Source: DASUPK01 sp963724665 (lineage in GTDB: Bacteria > Actinomycetota > Thermoleophilia > Solirubrobacterales > 70-9). From it: DNA of 64,000 bases. Made by a program: the position numbers and the translations under genes. Of the stretch, positions 9,193 through 18,313 are shown piece by piece. The stretch spans positions 62,001 through 126,000 of the forward strand of contig CAVRVH010000012.1 of NCBI GenBank assembly GCA_963724665.1, read 5' to 3'. The first letter of the stretch is position 1, and every line of letters begins with the position of its first letter. Below the pieces are notes generated by a model. It did no database searches. It was not told where the DNA came from and saw only the letters and a program-made list of their open reading frames with translations.

Positions 9193-10190
9193 TCGTCAAC
9201 TACAACGGCGCCGGGGTTCTCGAGGGCTGCCTTCGGGCGCTGTTGGAGGCCACAGGCGGCACAGACACCGAGATCCTCGTGGTGGACAACGCGTCCTCTG
9301 ACGACAGCGCGGCCGTGGCCGAGCGCCTCGCCTCGGAGCACGACGCGGTCAGGCTGATTCGCTCGCCGACCAACCGCGGGTATGCCGGGGCGGTCAACGT
9401 CGCCCTGCCCGAGGCGCGCGGCGACCACGTCGCGGTGCTCAACATGGACGTCGTGGTGAGCCCCGGCTGGCTCGGTCCACTGGTCTCCCTGCTGGAGGCG
9501 AAGCCGGACGCGGGCGTCGCCTGTCCGCTGATCCTGCTCGAGTCCGACCCGGAGAAGGTCAACGCGGCCGGGCAGAACCTCAACAAGACCGGCCTCGGCT
9601 TCAACCGCTGGCTCGGCAAGCCACGCGAGATCGCCGGCGAGGAGCCATTCGGCGTCACGGGCCTGCACGGGGCGGCCTTCGTCGTTCGCAGGGCGCTCCT
9701 CGAGAACCTCGGCGGCTGGGACGAGACCGGGTTCCTCTACTTCGAGGACGTCGAGCTCTCCTGGCTCCTGCGGATCGCGGGGAGCGAGATCTGGTGCGTG
9801 CCCGCCTCGACCGTGGTGCACGACTACCACCTGACGATGTTCCCCCACAAGCTCTTCCTGCTCGAGCGCAACCGCTGGAAGATGCTGCTCGCCGACCTGC
9901 GCGGCCGCACCCGGCTCGCGATCTCGCCGCTGCTCGCCCTCAGCGAGCTGATGATGTGGGGCTACTGCCTGATCCGCGGGCCGAAGTTCCTGCGGGCCAA
10001 GGCCCAGACCTACGGCTGGCTGCGCGCGAACCGCGCGCAGATCCGCGCCCGGCGCGAGCAGGTCAACGCCGTCCGTCGGCGCTCGGACTGGCAGGTGCTG
10101 CGGGGGCTGCGCTGGGGCTATCCGCTCGATCAATTCCTCACGCTCGGCCGCGAGCGAGGGTCATCGCAGCGGGACCGCATCGGACCCTGA
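9177..10190 (+). CDS. Rhamnosyltransferase-like family 2 glycosyltransferase
   Basis: VSVVVVNYNGAGVLEGCLRALLEAT, VVDNASSDDS, TNRGYAGAVNVALPEARG and NMDVVVSPGWLGPL define a GT2 of the WbbL/rhamnosyltransferase type, followed by GGWDETGFLYFEDVELSWLLRIAG. Homology begins immediately at V9180. No ATG, GTG or TTG is placed ideally, so the start (CTG 9177, or one further upstream inside the preceding gene) is uncertain. It overlaps the DPM-like gene by about 15 nt, implying translational coupling. The C-terminal region contains one hydrophobic helix near LSELMMWGYCLI. Confidence 0.85.
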   Translation: MVSVVVVNYNGAGVLEGCLRALLEATGGTDTEILVVDNASSDDSAAVAERLASEHDAVRLIRSPTNRGYAGAVNVALPEARGDHVAVLNMDVVVSPGWLGPLVSLLEAKPDAGVACPLILLESDPEKVNAAGQNLNKTGLGFNRWLGKPREIAGEEPFGVTGLHGAAFVVRRALLENLGGWDETGFLYFEDVELSWLLRIAGSEIWCVPASTVVHDYHLTMFPHKLFLLERNRWKMLLADLRGRTRLAISPLLALSELMMWGYCLIRGPKFLRAKAQTYGWLRANRAQIRARREQVNAVRRRSDWQVLRGLRWGYPLDQFLTLGRERGSSQRDRIGP

Positions 10191-10197
10191 TCAGGCA

Positions 10198-10236
10198 GCG
10201 TCCGCAAGCGGACGCTCAGGCCGCGTTTCGGCCTGA
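10198..10236 (+). terminator. Two adjacent perfect hairpins
   Basis: GCGTCCGC-AA-GCGGACGC at 10198-10215 is followed directly by TCAGGCCG-CGTTT-CGGCCTGA at 10216-10236. Both have perfect 8-bp arms. They lie 8 bp after the glycosyltransferase stop and 22 bp before the membrane-protein GTG, immediately left of the duplicated block. There is no U tract. They could terminate, attenuate or protect the transcript. Confidence 0.6.
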
Positions 10237-10257
10237 CTCAATACCCTTCCGCCTCCC

Positions 10258-12711
10258 GTGGGCGCCTTCGCCGGAACCTACGTCTCAGCAGGGGTAATCC
10301 TGCTCGCGTCCCTGCTGGTGGGGCGCGCGATTCTGCTCGCCCTCGGGCGCAAGCAGGCTTCCTTCCTGGAGGGTGCCGTCGGGCTGGCCACGCTGATCGC
10401 CGTCTGCTCGGTCGCCATCCGGCTGCCGGGAAACGAGGCGACCTCGATCGCGTGCTGCGCCGTTCTGCTGGTTGCGTCGATCGTCTTCCTGTTCGTCCGC
10501 TCCGAGTCGATCCTGGGTCCGGCGGTCGGCATCGCCATTCCGATCGGCGTCCTCTCGCTCCTGCTTGCCTCGTTCCCCTTCATTGCGAGCGGCCACATCG
10601 GAATCCCCGGGGTCGGGCTCAACAACGACATGGCGATGCACCTGGTCGACGTCGACTACCTCGTCGACCCGAGCCGGCCGGAGCCACAGAGCGTCATCAA
10701 CGGGTACCCGCTCGGGCCGCACAGCCTGGTCGGGACCGTGGTCAGCGCGCTGGGCACGCAACCGCTCTACGGCTGGCTCGGGCTGCTGGTCGCCGTGCCG
10801 GTCCTTACCGGCATCACCGCGCTCGGCGGGCTTCGCGACCTCCCCGCCGGCCGCCGCCTGCTGGCGGCCGCGCTGGTCGCGTTCGCCTATCTCACGGCCT
10901 CATCCCTCGGCGTGGCGGGCTTCAAGGAGCTGATCGCGGGGATGTTCCTGATCGCCTTCGCGCTCGGGTTACGGGAGATCGAGCGAGAGCCGGAGGGCCG
11001 CATCGCGATCGTGATCGGCCTCGCGCTGATCACGGCGGCGATGGTTCCGGTCTACAGCCTGCCGGGCGTTGCCTGGCTGGCGGGGACCGCCGGCCTCTGG
11101 CTGGTCGCGCAGCTTCTCCGGATTCGTGCGGAGAAGGGTGCGGCGGGCGTCCGCGAGGTCGTCCGCGCGTCGATGCCGGTCGTGATCCCGGCGCTGATCG
11201 TCCTCGTCCTCGTCTTCCTCACCCAGCTCCCGAAGGTGATCGACTTCATCAACTCGGGCTCGATCGGCAACGTCGCCGACACCAACAGCAAGCTGCGCTA
11301 CGTCGTCTCGCCCCTCGAGACGCTCGGCGTCTGGCCGAGCGGCAGCTGGCTGCTGGGGACTCACGACGTCTCGCACTTCTGGATCTTCGGAGCGATCGGC
11401 ATCGCGGGGACGATCGTCGGGCTCGTCTGGTGGATGGCGAAGCGTGACTACGCCGTCCCGGCCGCCGTCATCTCGGGGCTGATCGTCTACCTGCTGACCA
11501 AGTACATCGAGAGCGGCGGTCTCTACATCCTCGCCAAGGCGGTGGTGGTTCCGGCGTCTGTCGTGATGCTGCTGGTGGTGACCGCGCTGCTTTCGCCGGG
11601 CGGCGGCTGGCCGAAGCGGATCTTCGCGATCGTGTTCATCGCGTTGGCCGGCTACTCGAGCTTTCTCGCCCTCCGCGACACCGTGATCTCGCCGGACGAC
11701 CGGCTTCAGGAGCTGAGCAAGTTCCAGCACGAGGTGGCCGGTCAGAAGGTCCTCGCCCTGACCAGCGACCGATTCACGGACTACGGCCTGCGATCGGCCG
11801 AGGTCTCGAGCCCCGCTTTCAATGCCGAAATTCGAGTTCCTTCGGCGGTGACGAAGAGCCAGCGCCTGCCGATCGACTTCGACTCGGTCCCGGCCAGGGT
11901 CCTCAACGACTTCCCCTACGCCGTCACCACCAGCGCGATCTACCAGAGCCAGGCGCCGCCGGGCTGGACCCTGGTCGACTCGACCCCCTCGTACCGGTTG
12001 TGGAAGCGGACCGGGACAACCCCGCCGATCGCGAATCTCTACGAGGAGGCACGGCCTGGTCGGGTGCTGCGCTGCAACCGTCCGAAGCTGGCGCCCTTCG
12101 CCCGGGCCGGCGGTCAGGCGCTCACCTGGCAACCGCGAACCGTGATCGCGAAACGGCTCTACTGGAAGGCGGGCGGGCACGCCGGCGCCCTCGGTGAGGG
12201 TGGCGTGGTGGCCTCGAAGAGCGCCCCGATCGACAACCAGCTGAGCCCGGGGCAGACGGCCAGCCAGACGATCACCCTGCCGCCGGGCAAGTGGGAGCTC
12301 TCTCTGCAGTACGTCACCCCGGTCACGGGTGTGACGGTCAAAGCGCCAGGGCTTGACGTCCACCTACCCGCCGGCGTCGATGCCGCCATCCCCTATCGGC
12401 CCGACCAGGGGCCGTACTGGCCCGTGGGCGAAGTGACCAGCCAGGGTGGGCCGGTGACCGTCAGCGTCACCGCCGACGACGTCAACTGGTTCCAGTCGCT
12501 GATCGGCGTCGACGCCCCAGCGGTGATCGGCAACCTGACGGCGGTGAACCCGGATGGCTTCAAGCTGGTGCCGACAGCCCAAGCGTGCAGCCTCTTCGTT
12601 GATCACCTGATCGGCGTCAATCAGCTCACCCAGACCAAACAGCAGGGTCAGGCAGAGTCGCAGCACGGCCAGCAGAAGTCCAAGGGCAAGAACGCATCCA
12701 GCGGCAAGTAA
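10258..12711 (+). CDS. Large polytopic membrane protein, copy 2 (complete)
   Basis: This is the full-length 817-residue version of the gene at 3-2417, starting at GTG 10258 (MGAFAGTYVSAGVILLASLLVGRAILLALG, a first membrane helix). It has about a dozen hydrophobic segments to residue ~470. A soluble domain with Tyr/Trp-rich beta-like stretches follows (residues ~480-790) and then a Gln/Lys-rich end. No family was recognised with certainty. A GT-C-like or polymerase-like membrane enzyme is possible. It precedes ugd by 22 bp, so the two genes are likely co-transcribed. Confidence 0.85.
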   Translation: MGAFAGTYVSAGVILLASLLVGRAILLALGRKQASFLEGAVGLATLIAVCSVAIRLPGNEATSIACCAVLLVASIVFLFVRSESILGPAVGIAIPIGVLSLLLASFPFIASGHIGIPGVGLNNDMAMHLVDVDYLVDPSRPEPQSVINGYPLGPHSLVGTVVSALGTQPLYGWLGLLVAVPVLTGITALGGLRDLPAGRRLLAAALVAFAYLTASSLGVAGFKELIAGMFLIAFALGLREIEREPEGRIAIVIGLALITAAMVPVYSLPGVAWLAGTAGLWLVAQLLRIRAEKGAAGVREVVRASMPVVIPALIVLVLVFLTQLPKVIDFINSGSIGNVADTNSKLRYVVSPLETLGVWPSGSWLLGTHDVSHFWIFGAIGIAGTIVGLVWWMAKRDYAVPAAVISGLIVYLLTKYIESGGLYILAKAVVVPASVVMLLVVTALLSPGGGWPKRIFAIVFIALAGYSSFLALRDTVISPDDRLQELSKFQHEVAGQKVLALTSDRFTDYGLRSAEVSSPAFNAEIRVPSAVTKSQRLPIDFDSVPARVLNDFPYAVTTSAIYQSQAPPGWTLVDSTPSYRLWKRTGTTPPIANLYEEARPGRVLRCNRPKLAPFARAGGQALTWQPRTVIAKRLYWKAGGHAGALGEGGVVASKSAPIDNQLSPGQTASQTITLPPGKWELSLQYVTPVTGVTVKAPGLDVHLPAGVDAAIPYRPDQGPYWPVGEVTSQGGPVTVSVTADDVNWFQSLIGVDAPAVIGNLTAVNPDGFKLVPTAQACSLFVDHLIGVNQLTQTKQQGQAESQHGQQKSKGKNASSGK

Positions 12712-13484
12712 GCCGCTCCCTACACTGGCCCGCATGAAAGTCGGAGTCGTCGGGCTCGGATATGTGGGGCTGCCGCTGGCCGTGGCCTTCGCCGAGGAAG
12801 GCCACGACGTGGTGGGCCTCGACGCTGACCCCCGCAAGATCGACGCGCTCGACGAGGAGCGCAGCTACGTCGAGGACGTCGCCTCGGAGCGCCTCGCTGC
12901 CCTGAAGGGCACGCTCACCGCGACGAGCCGCTATCCGGACCTGAGCTCGTGCGACACGGTGATCATCTGCGTTCCCACGCCTCTCACCAACTCCCGCGAG
13001 CCGGACCTGAGCTACATGGTCGATGCGGCGACCTCGCTTGCGGCCGTCCTGCAGAAGGGGCAGCTGATCGTGCTCGAGTCGACCACCTACCCCGGGACGA
13101 CCCGCGAGCGCCTGCGGCCGATCCTGGAGGAGTCCGGCCTCGCCGCCGGGCGAGACTTCCACCTCGCGTTCTCCCCCGAGCGGATCGATCCGGGCCGAAC
13201 GGACTTCACGATCAGGACGACCCCGAAGGTGGTCGGCGGGGTCAACGAGGAATCGACGAAGCGCGCCGTCGAGCTCTACTCCCTCGTCTGCGACGAGGTG
13301 GTCGAGGTGAGCACCCCGGATGCGGCTGAGCTCACCAAGCTGCTCGAGAACATCTTCCGCTCGGTCAACATCGCGCTCGTCAACGAGATGGCGATGCTCT
13401 GCGAGAGGCTCGGAATCGACGTCTGGGAGGTGATCGACGCGGCGGCCTCGAAGCCGTTCGGCTTCATGCGCTTCGACCCGGGCC
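10295..13484. repeat. Segmental duplication, copy 2
   Basis: This is the partner of 1-3190 and is probably the original, since both genes it covers continue normally past its right edge. The differences are scattered and mostly synonymous. Its left edge cannot be compared further because copy 1 starts at the window boundary. Confidence 0.95.
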
Positions 13485-13982
13485 CCGGCATGGGCGGCCA
13501 CTGCCTGCCGGTCGACCCCTTCTACCTCTCCTACAAGGCCCGCGAGCACGACTTCTACACCGAGTTCATCGAGCTGGCCGGGAAGATCAACCAGAACCAG
13601 CCGCATTGGTGCGTGCGCAGGATCGAGCGGGAGCTCAATGACGCGGGCAAGGCGACCAAGGACGCGAAGGTCGTGCTGCTCGGCGTCTCCTACAAGGCCG
13701 GGGTCGGCGACACCCGCGAGTCCCCGGCGCTCAAGATCATCCGGCTGCTCCGAGACCTCGGCGCGGACGTCTCCTACCACGACCCCCACGTGCCGGAGCT
13801 CCCCGACCTCGAGCTGACCTCCGCCGGCGCTCGACGAGTCGCTCGCCTCGGCAGACCTGGTCTGCATCGTCACCGCGCACCCGACGATCGACTACCAGCG
13901 AGTGGTCGACGACTCGTCGCTGGTCATCGACTTCCGCGGCGTCACCCGCGGGATCGAGGCGTCGAACCTGGTTCGGCTCTAG
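12734..13982 (+). CDS. UDP-N-acetylhexosamine/UDP-glucose 6-dehydrogenase, frameshift near 3' end
   Basis: This NAD-dependent enzyme oxidises a UDP-sugar C6 alcohol to a uronate. The NAD domain (VGLGYVGLPLA), the central domain with GFMRFDPGPGMGGHCLPVDPF (catalytic Cys in GGHC), and the UDP-binding domain (VLLGVSYKAGVGDTRESPALKI) are all present. After LPDLELTSA the original frame is lost. Removing one base near 13830 gives ALDESLASADLVCIVTAHPT and a natural stop at 13982, for ~415 residues. The uncorrected frame continues to 14212 through the next gene. The variant type is closer to the WbpA/WecC group than to eukaryotic UGDH. Confidence 0.9.
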
Positions 13983-14024
13983 CCCGGTCGCTCGTCCGTT
14001 ACGAGCGGTCTAGGGTTCAGGGCC

Positions 14025-14894
14025 ATGGCGAACCCGAGGGCGGAGGCCACGGACAAGCTGGGCGGCGACTACGAGGCGCGGGTGCTGGAGCCCTCGCCGC
14101 CGGCGGTCAGCGAGCCTCCCTATGCCGACGACCCCGTCGAGCCCGGCGAGGTTCCGGAGGGCCGGGAGCTCGTCTCCCCCGTCCACAACCGAGGCGATCT
14201 CACCTGGGATGAAATCGCCAAGCAGGAGCCTGAGCTCGCCCCCTGGTGCGCCGACCGCTGGCTGGGGGCGTGGAAGAAGCTCGAGCCGCTGCCGGCCTCC
14301 TTCGCCGAAACGCGGGTGGCCCTCCATAAGGTCGCGGAGGCTGTGGTCGCTCCAGCCCGCCTGCCCGCCAACGAGATCGCACTCCGCTACACGCGCGGGG
14401 GGTTCGGCACGCCCTTCTTCGAGGTGGACGGGGCCGACTGCCAGGTCCGCGTCGAACATGGTGAGCTCGTCCGCCAGCGAGGCAGCGATGAAACGCGCGA
14501 GCCGCTTCCCGGCGTCGACATCCCCGCCGCCACCGCGCTCGGAGATTTCTACGGCCTGGCCTGTTCGGTGCTCGAGCAGCTCCGCGCCGACGAGACGGAT
14601 GGCGATCCCTCGCTGGTGCAGCTCTGGCCCGAGCACTTCGACCTGGCCATCGAGCTGGGTTCCGAGGCGGCAGGGCAGCGTGGCAACTTCGGCGCGTCTC
14701 CCGGCGACGACGATCACCCAGAGCCCTACTTCTATGTCAGCCCGTGGACCGCAGACGTCTCGGGCGAGCTCTGGAACGCGAGCAGCTTCAAGGGCGCTGA
14801 GCTCACCTACTCTGATCTGATCGCCGCCGATGACCATCGCCGTGCCGCCCTCGACTTCATGCGCGAGCGCTACCGCGCGCTGCAGGAGGACTAG
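14025..14894 (+). CDS. Conserved hypothetical protein, 289 aa
   Basis: The ATG at 14025 gives MANPRAEATDKLGGDYEARV. The protein is soluble, acidic and has no signal peptide or membrane span. The first ~60 residues are Pro/Glu-rich and probably flexible. The rest looks folded, with WCADRWLGAWKKLEPLP, a repeated pattern of Phe/Trp/Tyr, and YFYVSPWTADVSGELWNASSFKGAELTYSDL near the end. No catalytic motif or family was recognised. It is 6 bp from the protease gene, which may be co-transcribed. Confidence 0.75.
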   Translation: MANPRAEATDKLGGDYEARVLEPSPPAVSEPPYADDPVEPGEVPEGRELVSPVHNRGDLTWDEIAKQEPELAPWCADRWLGAWKKLEPLPASFAETRVALHKVAEAVVAPARLPANEIALRYTRGGFGTPFFEVDGADCQVRVEHGELVRQRGSDETREPLPGVDIPAATALGDFYGLACSVLEQLRADETDGDPSLVQLWPEHFDLAIELGSEAAGQRGNFGASPGDDDHPEPYFYVSPWTADVSGELWNASSFKGAELTYSDLIAADDHRRAALDFMRERYRALQED

Positions 14895-14900
14895 CCGGCG

Positions 14901-15740
14901 GTGAGCCGGCGGCTCCGGCGCTCAGGGGGCGCCGCGCTGGCGCTCTGCGCCCTCGCGCTTGCTGTCGCCCCGGGCAGCGGACTCGCCGCGGGATCCTCAC
15001 CGCGGATCGTCGGCGGCGGCAAGGCGAATGCCGCGGGTTGGCAGTTCGCGGTCGCACTCACCCAGAAGCGCCGCTTCATCTGCAGCGGCTCTCTGATCGC
15101 TCCGACGAAGGTGCTGACCGCCGCCCACTGCGTGAAGGGCGGCAAGCGCAAACAACTCTCCGTCCTGGCGGGCAGCCCGTGGATCACCCCGCACCGGCGC
15201 CGGCCTCGGATCAAGGTCACGGCGGTCGCCGTCGATCCCGCGTACAACGGGCACAAGGACGCGCATGACTTCTCCGTACTGACGCTGGCGACCGCGCCCC
15301 AGGCCCAGCCGATCCTCCTCGCCACGCCGGCCGAGTCCAATGCTGCGACACGGCCGGGACGGATCGTGCGCTCCGGTGGCTGGGGCACCCGGAGCGCCTG
15401 GGGCATCAATGTCGCCCGGCGGTTGAAGACCACCAAGGAGCGCATCTACCCCGCCCGCAAGTGCGACCTGGAGTACGGCAAGTCGCGCGGCTTCCAGCAG
15501 GCCTCGATGATCTGCGCCCTGGGGAAGCGAATCGGCCGCATCCACAGCCGCCTCCCCTACCGAACCACCTCCTGCGAGGGCGACAGCGGCGGCCCGCTGG
15601 TCGCCGACACGCCGAACGGCCCGCGGCTGATCGGAGCGGTCAGCTCGGGAGTCTTCCCCTGCGGGCTGGGCGGCGCCAGCATCTACGCGCGGGTCGCCGA
15701 CCGCCTGGCGTTCATCAACCGGGCGGCCGATCTTCCTTAG
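14901..15740 (+). CDS. Secreted trypsin-like serine protease (S1)
   Basis: The GTG start at 14901 gives an Arg-rich n-region, a hydrophobic core and an Ala-X-Ala-like cleavage region (GSGLAAG), so the protein is exported. The mature chain begins near RIVGGGKANAAGWQFAVAL. The catalytic triad is visible: His in LTAAHC, Asp in DAHDFSVLTL and Ser in CEGDSGGPLV. Cysteines around the His and Ser loops can form the usual disulfides. At 279 residues it is a standard single-domain S1 protease. The activation strand RIVGG suggests zymogen-like processing. Confidence 0.93.
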   Translation: MSRRLRRSGGAALALCALALAVAPGSGLAAGSSPRIVGGGKANAAGWQFAVALTQKRRFICSGSLIAPTKVLTAAHCVKGGKRKQLSVLAGSPWITPHRRRPRIKVTAVAVDPAYNGHKDAHDFSVLTLATAPQAQPILLATPAESNAATRPGRIVRSGGWGTRSAWGINVARRLKTTKERIYPARKCDLEYGKSRGFQQASMICALGKRIGRIHSRLPYRTTSCEGDSGGPLVADTPNGPRLIGAVSSGVFPCGLGGASIYARVADRLAFINRAADLP

Positions 15741-15741
15741 A

Positions 15742-15814
15742 AGCCCAGGGCCGGGCTCGAACCGGCGACCTCATCTTTACGAGAGATGTGCTCTACCAAC
15801 TGAGCTACCTGGGC
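15742..15814 (-). tRNA. tRNA-Thr (anticodon CGT)
   Basis: The reverse strand folds as a cloverleaf. The acceptor is GCCCAGG/CCTGGGC and the D arm is in tagctcagttggtagagc. The anticodon stem is CATCT/AGATG with loop CTCGTAA (anticodon CGT), and the T arm contains GGTTCGAGCCC. Discriminator T is at 15742 and no CCA is encoded. It lies convergent to the protease gene. Confidence 0.95.
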
Positions 15815-15849
15815 ACTCCTACTGACGGGCGATTGTAAGGTCCCGCTCC

Positions 15850-16618
15850 ATGAACGAGCAGCCACTTCTCACCGAGCGCCGCGACCGCATCCTGCTGATC
15901 ACCCTGAACCGGCCCGACGCCCGGAACGCCGTCAACCTCGCGATGGCCGAGGCGATGGCCGCCGCGCTCGACGAGCTCGATTCCACCGACGAGCTCAGCG
16001 TCGGCGTGATCGCCGGCGAGGGCAAGGGATTCAGCTCAGGCATGGACCTGAAGGCATTCGCCACCGGCGAGCGCCCCTGGGCGCGCGACCGTGGCTTCGC
16101 GGGGATCGTTCAGAAGCCGGCGGAGAAGCCGCTGATAGCCGCGATCGAGGGCTTCGCGGTAGCCGGAGGCCTCGAGATCGCACTGGCCTGCGACCTGATC
16201 GTCGCCTCCGAGGGCGCGAAGCTTGGGATTCCAGAGGCCAAGCGCGGTCTTGTCGCAGCTGGTGGCGCGCTCCGCCAGCTCCCCCGCCGCCTACCGGCGG
16301 CGATCGCGATGGAGCTCGCCCTGACCGGTGAGACGATCACAGCCGAGCGGGGCGCCGAGCTCGGCCTCATCAACCGCGTCGCAGAGCCAGGCAAGTCGCT
16401 CGAGGCGGCACTGCAGCTCGGCGAAGAGGTGGCGGCGAACGCCCCCCTCGCCACCGCGGCCTCGAAGCAGATCCTCAATCAACAGGGATCCTGGGACGAC
16501 GCCACTTTCTGGGTCAGGCAGGGCGAGATCGTCGCCCCCGTCTTCACCTCCGAGGACGCCATCGAGGGCGCCACCGCCTTCAGTGAGAAGCGACCGCCCG
16601 AACTGGCGCGGGCGCTAG
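15850..16618 (+). CDS. Enoyl-CoA hydratase/isomerase (crotonase), frameshift in last codons
   Basis: This crotonase-fold protein has LITLNRPDARNAVN, oxyanion-hole segments GFSSGMDLKAF and AIEGFAVAGGLEIALACDLIVAS, and the PEAKRGL and Glu-containing downstream region. The family nearly always ends in EKR.P.WRGR. Here the frame reads EKRPPELARAL, but dropping one g at about 16600 gives EKRPPNWRGR and a stop at 16618. The uncorrected frame runs to 16824, antisense to the SDR gene, and is artefactual. The role is fatty-acid or amino-acid acyl-CoA degradation; the substrate is unknown. Confidence 0.88.
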
Positions 16619-16632
16619 ACCCTCTCCATCTT

Positions 16633-17436
16633 CTACCCGGCTGGGACCCAGCCGCCATCCACGTGGATCACCTGGCCGGTGATGTATCCGGCCCCGTCCG
16701 AAGCCAGGAACAGGACGGTCTCGGCGATCTCCTCCGGCTTGCCGAAACGCTTCAGCGGGTTCATGGCGATTGCCTCGTCGATGTGCTCGGGAGAGACTCC
16801 CCACTCAGTTTCCCATTCGCCTGAGATTGGCCCGGGTGCGAGAGCGTTCACGCGTATCTCTGGGGCCAGGTCCCTGGCCAGCGTGGTGGTGAATCCGCGG
16901 ATCGCCCCCTTCGCGGTGGAGTAGGTGACGGGAACGAAGTTGATCGCGTTGCCGGGATTGATCCCGTTCCCGTACGTGCTCGAGAAATTGACGATGGCGC
17001 CGCCGCCACCTTCGAGCATCGCGGGCCTCACGGCGTGACACATCCGCATCGCTCCGATCACATCAACCTGAAGGAGGGCGGACGCCGCGGCGGTGTCCAG
17101 CTCGCTGAATCTCACCGTGTCCGCCTCGTCGAGGCGGCCGGCCGCGTTGACAAGGACGTCCAGCCGACCGTAGCGCTCAACGACGTCGGCGACGAACGCA
17201 TCGACCGAGCCCTGATCCGTTACGTCGAGGGGGCCGGAGTGAGCCCGCCCGCCCTGGTCCTCCAGTTCCGCCACCACCTCCGCGGCCCGGGAGCGAGAGG
17301 AGCGATAGCCGATCGCAACCGAGGCGCCCTCCGAACCGAAGCCTCTGGCAACAGCTCCGCCGAGCGTCCCTCCGCCCCCGGTAATCACTGCCACCCTTGC
17401 CTCAAAGCGCCGGCCATCGTTCCATCGAGATCCCAT
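16633..17436 (-). CDS. Short-chain dehydrogenase/reductase
   Basis: The classical SDR motifs are present in order: VAVITGGGGTLGGAVA (NAD(P) binding), LVNAAG, the catalytic Ser in NFSSTYG, YSTAKGAI (Tyr-x3-Lys) and the C-terminal GQVIHVDGGWVPAG. The protein has 267 residues and the typical length. It lies 58 bp downstream of fabI on the same strand, so it may be the last gene of the fatty-acid operon. The sequence alone does not distinguish a 3-oxoacyl reductase from another alcohol dehydrogenase. Confidence 0.88.
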   Translation of the reverse strand: MGSRWNDGRRFEARVAVITGGGGTLGGAVARGFGSEGASVAIGYRSSRSRAAEVVAELEDQGGRAHSGPLDVTDQGSVDAFVADVVERYGRLDVLVNAAGRLDEADTVRFSELDTAAASALLQVDVIGAMRMCHAVRPAMLEGGGGAIVNFSSTYGNGINPGNAINFVPVTYSTAKGAIRGFTTTLARDLAPEIRVNALAPGPISGEWETEWGVSPEHIDEAIAMNPLKRFGKPEEIAETVLFLASDGAGYITGQVIHVDGGWVPAG

Positions 17437-17494
17437 GCTTCTCCTCGGTCGGTGACCCCTGTGACCAGGTGATTAGATCAGAGGCCGCTGAGCC

Positions 17495-18313
17495 CTACGC
17501 GCGGGCGGTCTGACGAACGCTTGCGCCGTTCGAGCCCGCTCGCCGGTCCGCGACTCCGCCCATGGCGTGCGCTCCGCCGTCGACGTGAATCACCTCGCCG
17601 CTGATCGCCTCGGACCAGTCCGAAAGCAGGAAGAGAACGGCGCGCGCCACCGGGGTCGGGTCATCGGTGTCCCAGCCGAGGGGCGCGGCCTCGGGCCAGC
17701 CCGAGGCGAGGTGCTCGAAGCCGTCGATCCCGCTCGCGGCCGGTGAGGAGATGGGCCCAGCCGAGATCAGGTTCGCGCGGATTCCCCTCGGGCCGAGCTC
17801 TCTCGCTAGGTAACGGTTGACCGATTCCAGCGCAGCCTTCGCCACGCCCATCCAGTCGTACGACGGCCAGGCGACCGACGCGTCGAAGTCAAGTCCGACG
17901 ACGCTGCCTTCTCCCTCCATCAGCGGAGCGAGGTGGCGGGCCAGCGCCTGGTAGGAGTAGGCGCTCGTTCGGAACGCTTCGAGGGCGCTCTCGACCGGCG
18001 TCTCCATGAAGCGGCCGCCGATCGCGTCGGCGGGGGCGAAGGCGATCGCGTGCAGAGCACCGTCCAGGCCGCCCCAGCGCTCGTCGACCTCTCGGGCCAG
18101 GCCGGCGAGGTCCTCCTCGGAGTTGATGTCGAGCTCCAGCACGTCGGGAGGCTCGGGCAGGCGGGCGGCGGCGCGCTCGGTCATCCGGCGGGTGCGGCCG
18201 AAGCCGGTCAGTAGGACCTCGGCACCGGCGAGCTGGGCCTCCCGCGCGACGGCGAAGGCGATGCTCTTCCGGGTGAGGATGCCCGTGATCAGGAATCTCT
18301 TGCCGGCGAGCAT
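17495..18313 (-). CDS. fabI: Enoyl-[acyl-carrier-protein] reductase
   Basis: The N-terminus MLAGKRFLITGILTRKSIAFAVAREAQ is the divergent SDR glycine region characteristic of FabI/InhA. The catalytic Tyr/Lys pair lies in YDWMGVAKAALESVNRYLA, as in InhA. The protein reduces trans-2-enoyl-ACP, the last step of the elongation cycle. It shares its first base with the end of maoC, indicating tight coupling. At 272 residues it is normal length. The final ~15 residues (ADRRAGSNGASVRQTARA) are a polar extension. Confidence 0.92.
   Translation of the reverse strand: MLAGKRFLITGILTRKSIAFAVAREAQLAGAEVLLTGFGRTRRMTERAAARLPEPPDVLELDINSEEDLAGLAREVDERWGGLDGALHAIAFAPADAIGGRFMETPVESALEAFRTSAYSYQALARHLAPLMEGEGSVVGLDFDASVAWPSYDWMGVAKAALESVNRYLARELGPRGIRANLISAGPISSPAASGIDGFEHLASGWPEAAPLGWDTDDPTPVARAVLFLLSDWSEAISGEVIHVDGGAHAMGGVADRRAGSNGASVRQTARA

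Noticed and set aside
15819..16064. Second tRNA or small RNA next to tRNA-Thr
   Set aside because: No cloverleaf was found. The sequence is the start of the crotonase gene.
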